Positions 23,419 through 24,793 of a DNA stretch of 24,793 nucleotides are shown here, piece after piece. The position numbers and the translations under genes were made by a program. Source of the DNA: an uncultured Lachnospiraceae bacterium (GTDB lineage Bacteria; Bacillota; Clostridia; Lachnospirales; Lachnospiraceae); contig CAJUOO010000048.1 of NCBI GenBank assembly GCA_910588535.1, positions 1-24,793 of the forward strand. Direction: 5' to 3'. The notes under the pieces are model-generated. The model ran no database searches, was not told the origin of the DNA, and saw only the letters and a list, made by a program, of their open reading frames with translations. Each line of letters starts with the position of its first letter. Within the stretch, counting starts at the first letter, position 1.

Positions 23419-24449
23419 CTAATTCTCCCTTTTCTCTGATTGTTCATCTAAATCTCCAAAGTAAACATCAAAAATATCTCTGCCCGCCGCTGTTGCATAG
23501 GAAGAACCATATCCATTGACAATCCGCACTGCTATGGCGATCTCTGGCTCCTGTGCGGGCGCATAGCCGACAAATAACGCATGATCTGGCTTTTGTGCCG
23601 ACTCCTGTGCTGTTCCCGTCTTTCCTGCAATCAAATATCTGCTGTCCTTTAATGAAGCATTGCTCTGGGCAAATCTTGTAAGACCTTCCTTTACCACAGC
23701 CCATGCACTATCGGGAAGCTCTGCAGTTGAGCCTTATTCTCCTGTATATATGCCGCTGTCTCCTTTGACACATCATAGGCAATCACAACTGGCATATACT
23801 TTCTATATGCATATAATGACAGCATATAGCGAACGCCAATCACATCAAGTAGCTCTTCCTCTGTAAATTTCTCAGGAAGGCCATAACTTTTTTTCTCCAC
23901 AGAAGTATATTCCTTGTTTCCTTCCCCATAGAGAGCAAAGCCCTTCTCCGATGCCAGATAATGAAGCAGTTCTTCTGCACTCATAATTTTCTGCTCCTCG
24001 ATCATATCCTCTGGATCTGCCTTACCAAAAATATCCGCCTTAAATCTTGCCAGCGTGCTGCCTGTCACAGCATACTGACAGATATTGTCATCATCAATCT
24101 CAAGTTTTTGATCAATATCCAATTTCTCACCATTCTCCATAAGCCTCTTTACCACATGATAAATACTGCTATTTAATGAAAGCTGACGTTGACGATTGGA
24201 TGCATACGTATAGCTGTCCGCTATCGTCACAGAAGAAACCAGCCTGTTATATGCGAGAAGCTCACCATGGCAATCATAGATATTTCCCCTTGTCCCAGCA
24301 ACTCTCACCGATTTCGTGATCGCCTGCGCAAACTCGTCTGCATACTGCTGCCCATTTACTATCTGAAGCTGCCACAAACGGTGGACAAGAATCGAAGACA
24401 TGGACAAAAATACCAAAAACAGAACAAATATTCTACCATTCTTTCTCAT
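23419..24449 (-). pseudogene. Class B penicillin-binding protein with internal deletion and frame break
   Basis: From the ATG at 24449 (GGGAGG upstream) about 245 residues match a class B PBP. There is an N-terminal membrane anchor (about 6-24), the RGNIYDCHGELLAYN dimerisation motif, and a region ending at YIQENKAQLQ. The frame then stops at 23691. A second frame (to 23419) continues with DSAWAVVKEGLTRFAQ and the KTGTA motif of the transpeptidase C-terminus. The sequence joining them near 23715 skips the domain that carries the SxxK nucleophile and SxN motif, hundreds of residues in intact PBPs. So this is a deletion plus frame change, not a simple frameshift, and transpeptidase activity is impossible. 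It is convergent with blaR1 and preceded by BlaI-like operators. Confidence 0.85.
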
Positions 24450-24493
24450 ACTGACCTCCCAATCACCATACTGTAAAACCGTTGTCTTTCAAT

Positions 24494-24513
24494 ATTCTTA
24501 CATTTGTAAGAAT
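24494..24513. promoter_or_regulatory. BlaI-like operator 1 upstream of the PBP pseudogene
   Basis: A perfect dyad ATTCTTACATTTGTAAGAAT, 9 bp per half around TT, with the TACA/TGTA core typical of BlaI/MecI operators. It lies in the leader about 45 bases downstream of the promoter -10 box and about 45 bases before the PBP start codon. Confidence 0.75.
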
Positions 24514-24555
24514 TAAACATATAAAAATTTCAAAAAATCTGACAACCATTGTTCT

Positions 24556-24586
24556 AAATCTTACATCAGTAGGATTTAAAAGTCAA
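24556..24586 (-). promoter_or_regulatory. Promoter of the PBP pseudogene overlapped by BlaI-like operator 2
   Basis: On the reverse strand TTGACT (24586-24581) is followed after 17 bases by TAAGAT (24563-24558). The imperfect dyad 24556-24577 (AAATCTTACATCAGTAGGAT plus TT, 8 of 11 positions symmetrical) covers the -10 box and part of the spacer. It shares the CTTACA half-site with operator 1. Repression by blocking polymerase is the expected mechanism. Confidence 0.7.
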
Positions 24587-24660
24587 GTTTATTTTTTCAT
24601 ATCTAAAGCCTATTTATTTCAGATAAAGTATATCTTCTTGTAAATAAGTGTTCTTATATC

Positions 24661-24793
24661 TTTTTGGAAAAGGTTCGTATAGCCAATCCGCCGTTTTCCT
24701 CCGTCACCCCGCTTTCGCTTAGTGAAAAACGTAACGGGTACTAAGCTCGTGAAACACCTCGCTAAGTACCGACGTTTTTCAATAGGTTCCTTG
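24661..24793 (-). repeat. R1 structured repeat, copy 4 (subfamily B), cut by window end
   Basis: It begins with the subfamily B flank TTTGGAAAAGGTTCGTATAG, also found beside copy 3, then the R1 core in the same orientation as copy 2. The inner helix GAAAAACGT (24724-24732) / ACGTTTTTC (24772-24780) is perfect. The second helix reads CGGGTACTAAGC / GCTAAGTACCG. The window ends inside the GGTTCCTTG edge, so the far outer arm is not visible. Confidence 0.88.

Overview
The window looks like a chromosome segment of a low-GC Firmicute, most likely a Lachnospiraceae-type Clostridium. This rests on strong AGGAGG-type ribosome binding sites, near-consensus sigma-A promoters with 17-base spacers, and the protein families present: a cytidylate-kinase-like protein, a small helical protein typical of Clostridia, BlaI/BlaR1, and a clostridial-type Wadjet locus. 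The species cannot be named from the sequence alone.

Layout. 1-113 (-) is the start of an IS3-type transposase subunit cut by the window edge. 352-2252 (+) is an OmpR-type response regulator and its sensor kinase. 2556-8149 is a module of a cytidylate-kinase-like gene and a two-subunit ABC exporter (all -), bracketed by two inverted 197-bp copies of a structured repeat (here R1). Next to the right-hand copy lies a broken TehB-like methyltransferase whose reading frame ends inside the repeat. 8294-8509 is another R1 copy with a second repeat (R2, 63 bp) nested in it. 8525-9862 (-) is rarA. 10002-12410 (-) holds three small uncharacterised genes. 12847-20901 (-) is a four-gene Wadjet plasmid-defence operon in the order jetD-jetA-jetB-jetC, type III-like by family recollection. 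A third repeat (R3) is inserted as a two-unit tandem array exactly between jetA and jetB, with a single inverted copy downstream of jetC. 21101-23306 (+) is blaI-blaR1, divergent from the Wadjet operon. 23419-24449 (-) is a penicillin-binding-protein pseudogene lacking its catalytic centre, but still preceded by a promoter and two BlaI-like operators. 24661-24793 is a fourth R1 copy cut by the window end.

How it fits together. JetA, JetB and JetC should form an SMC/MukBEF-like complex, and JetD is the Toprim nuclease subunit that cuts small circular DNA. BlaI, BlaR1 and the operator-bearing PBP gene look like a mec-like inducible beta-lactam response whose effector has decayed. The ABC pair has one canonical and one degenerate ATP site, as in heterodimeric exporters.

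The least explained content is the repeats. R1 (4 copies and a fragment), R2 (3 copies) and R3 (3 copies) keep hairpins through compensating base changes. This points to a selected or mobilised DNA/RNA structure rather than simple sequence identity. No mobilising enzyme for them is visible here.
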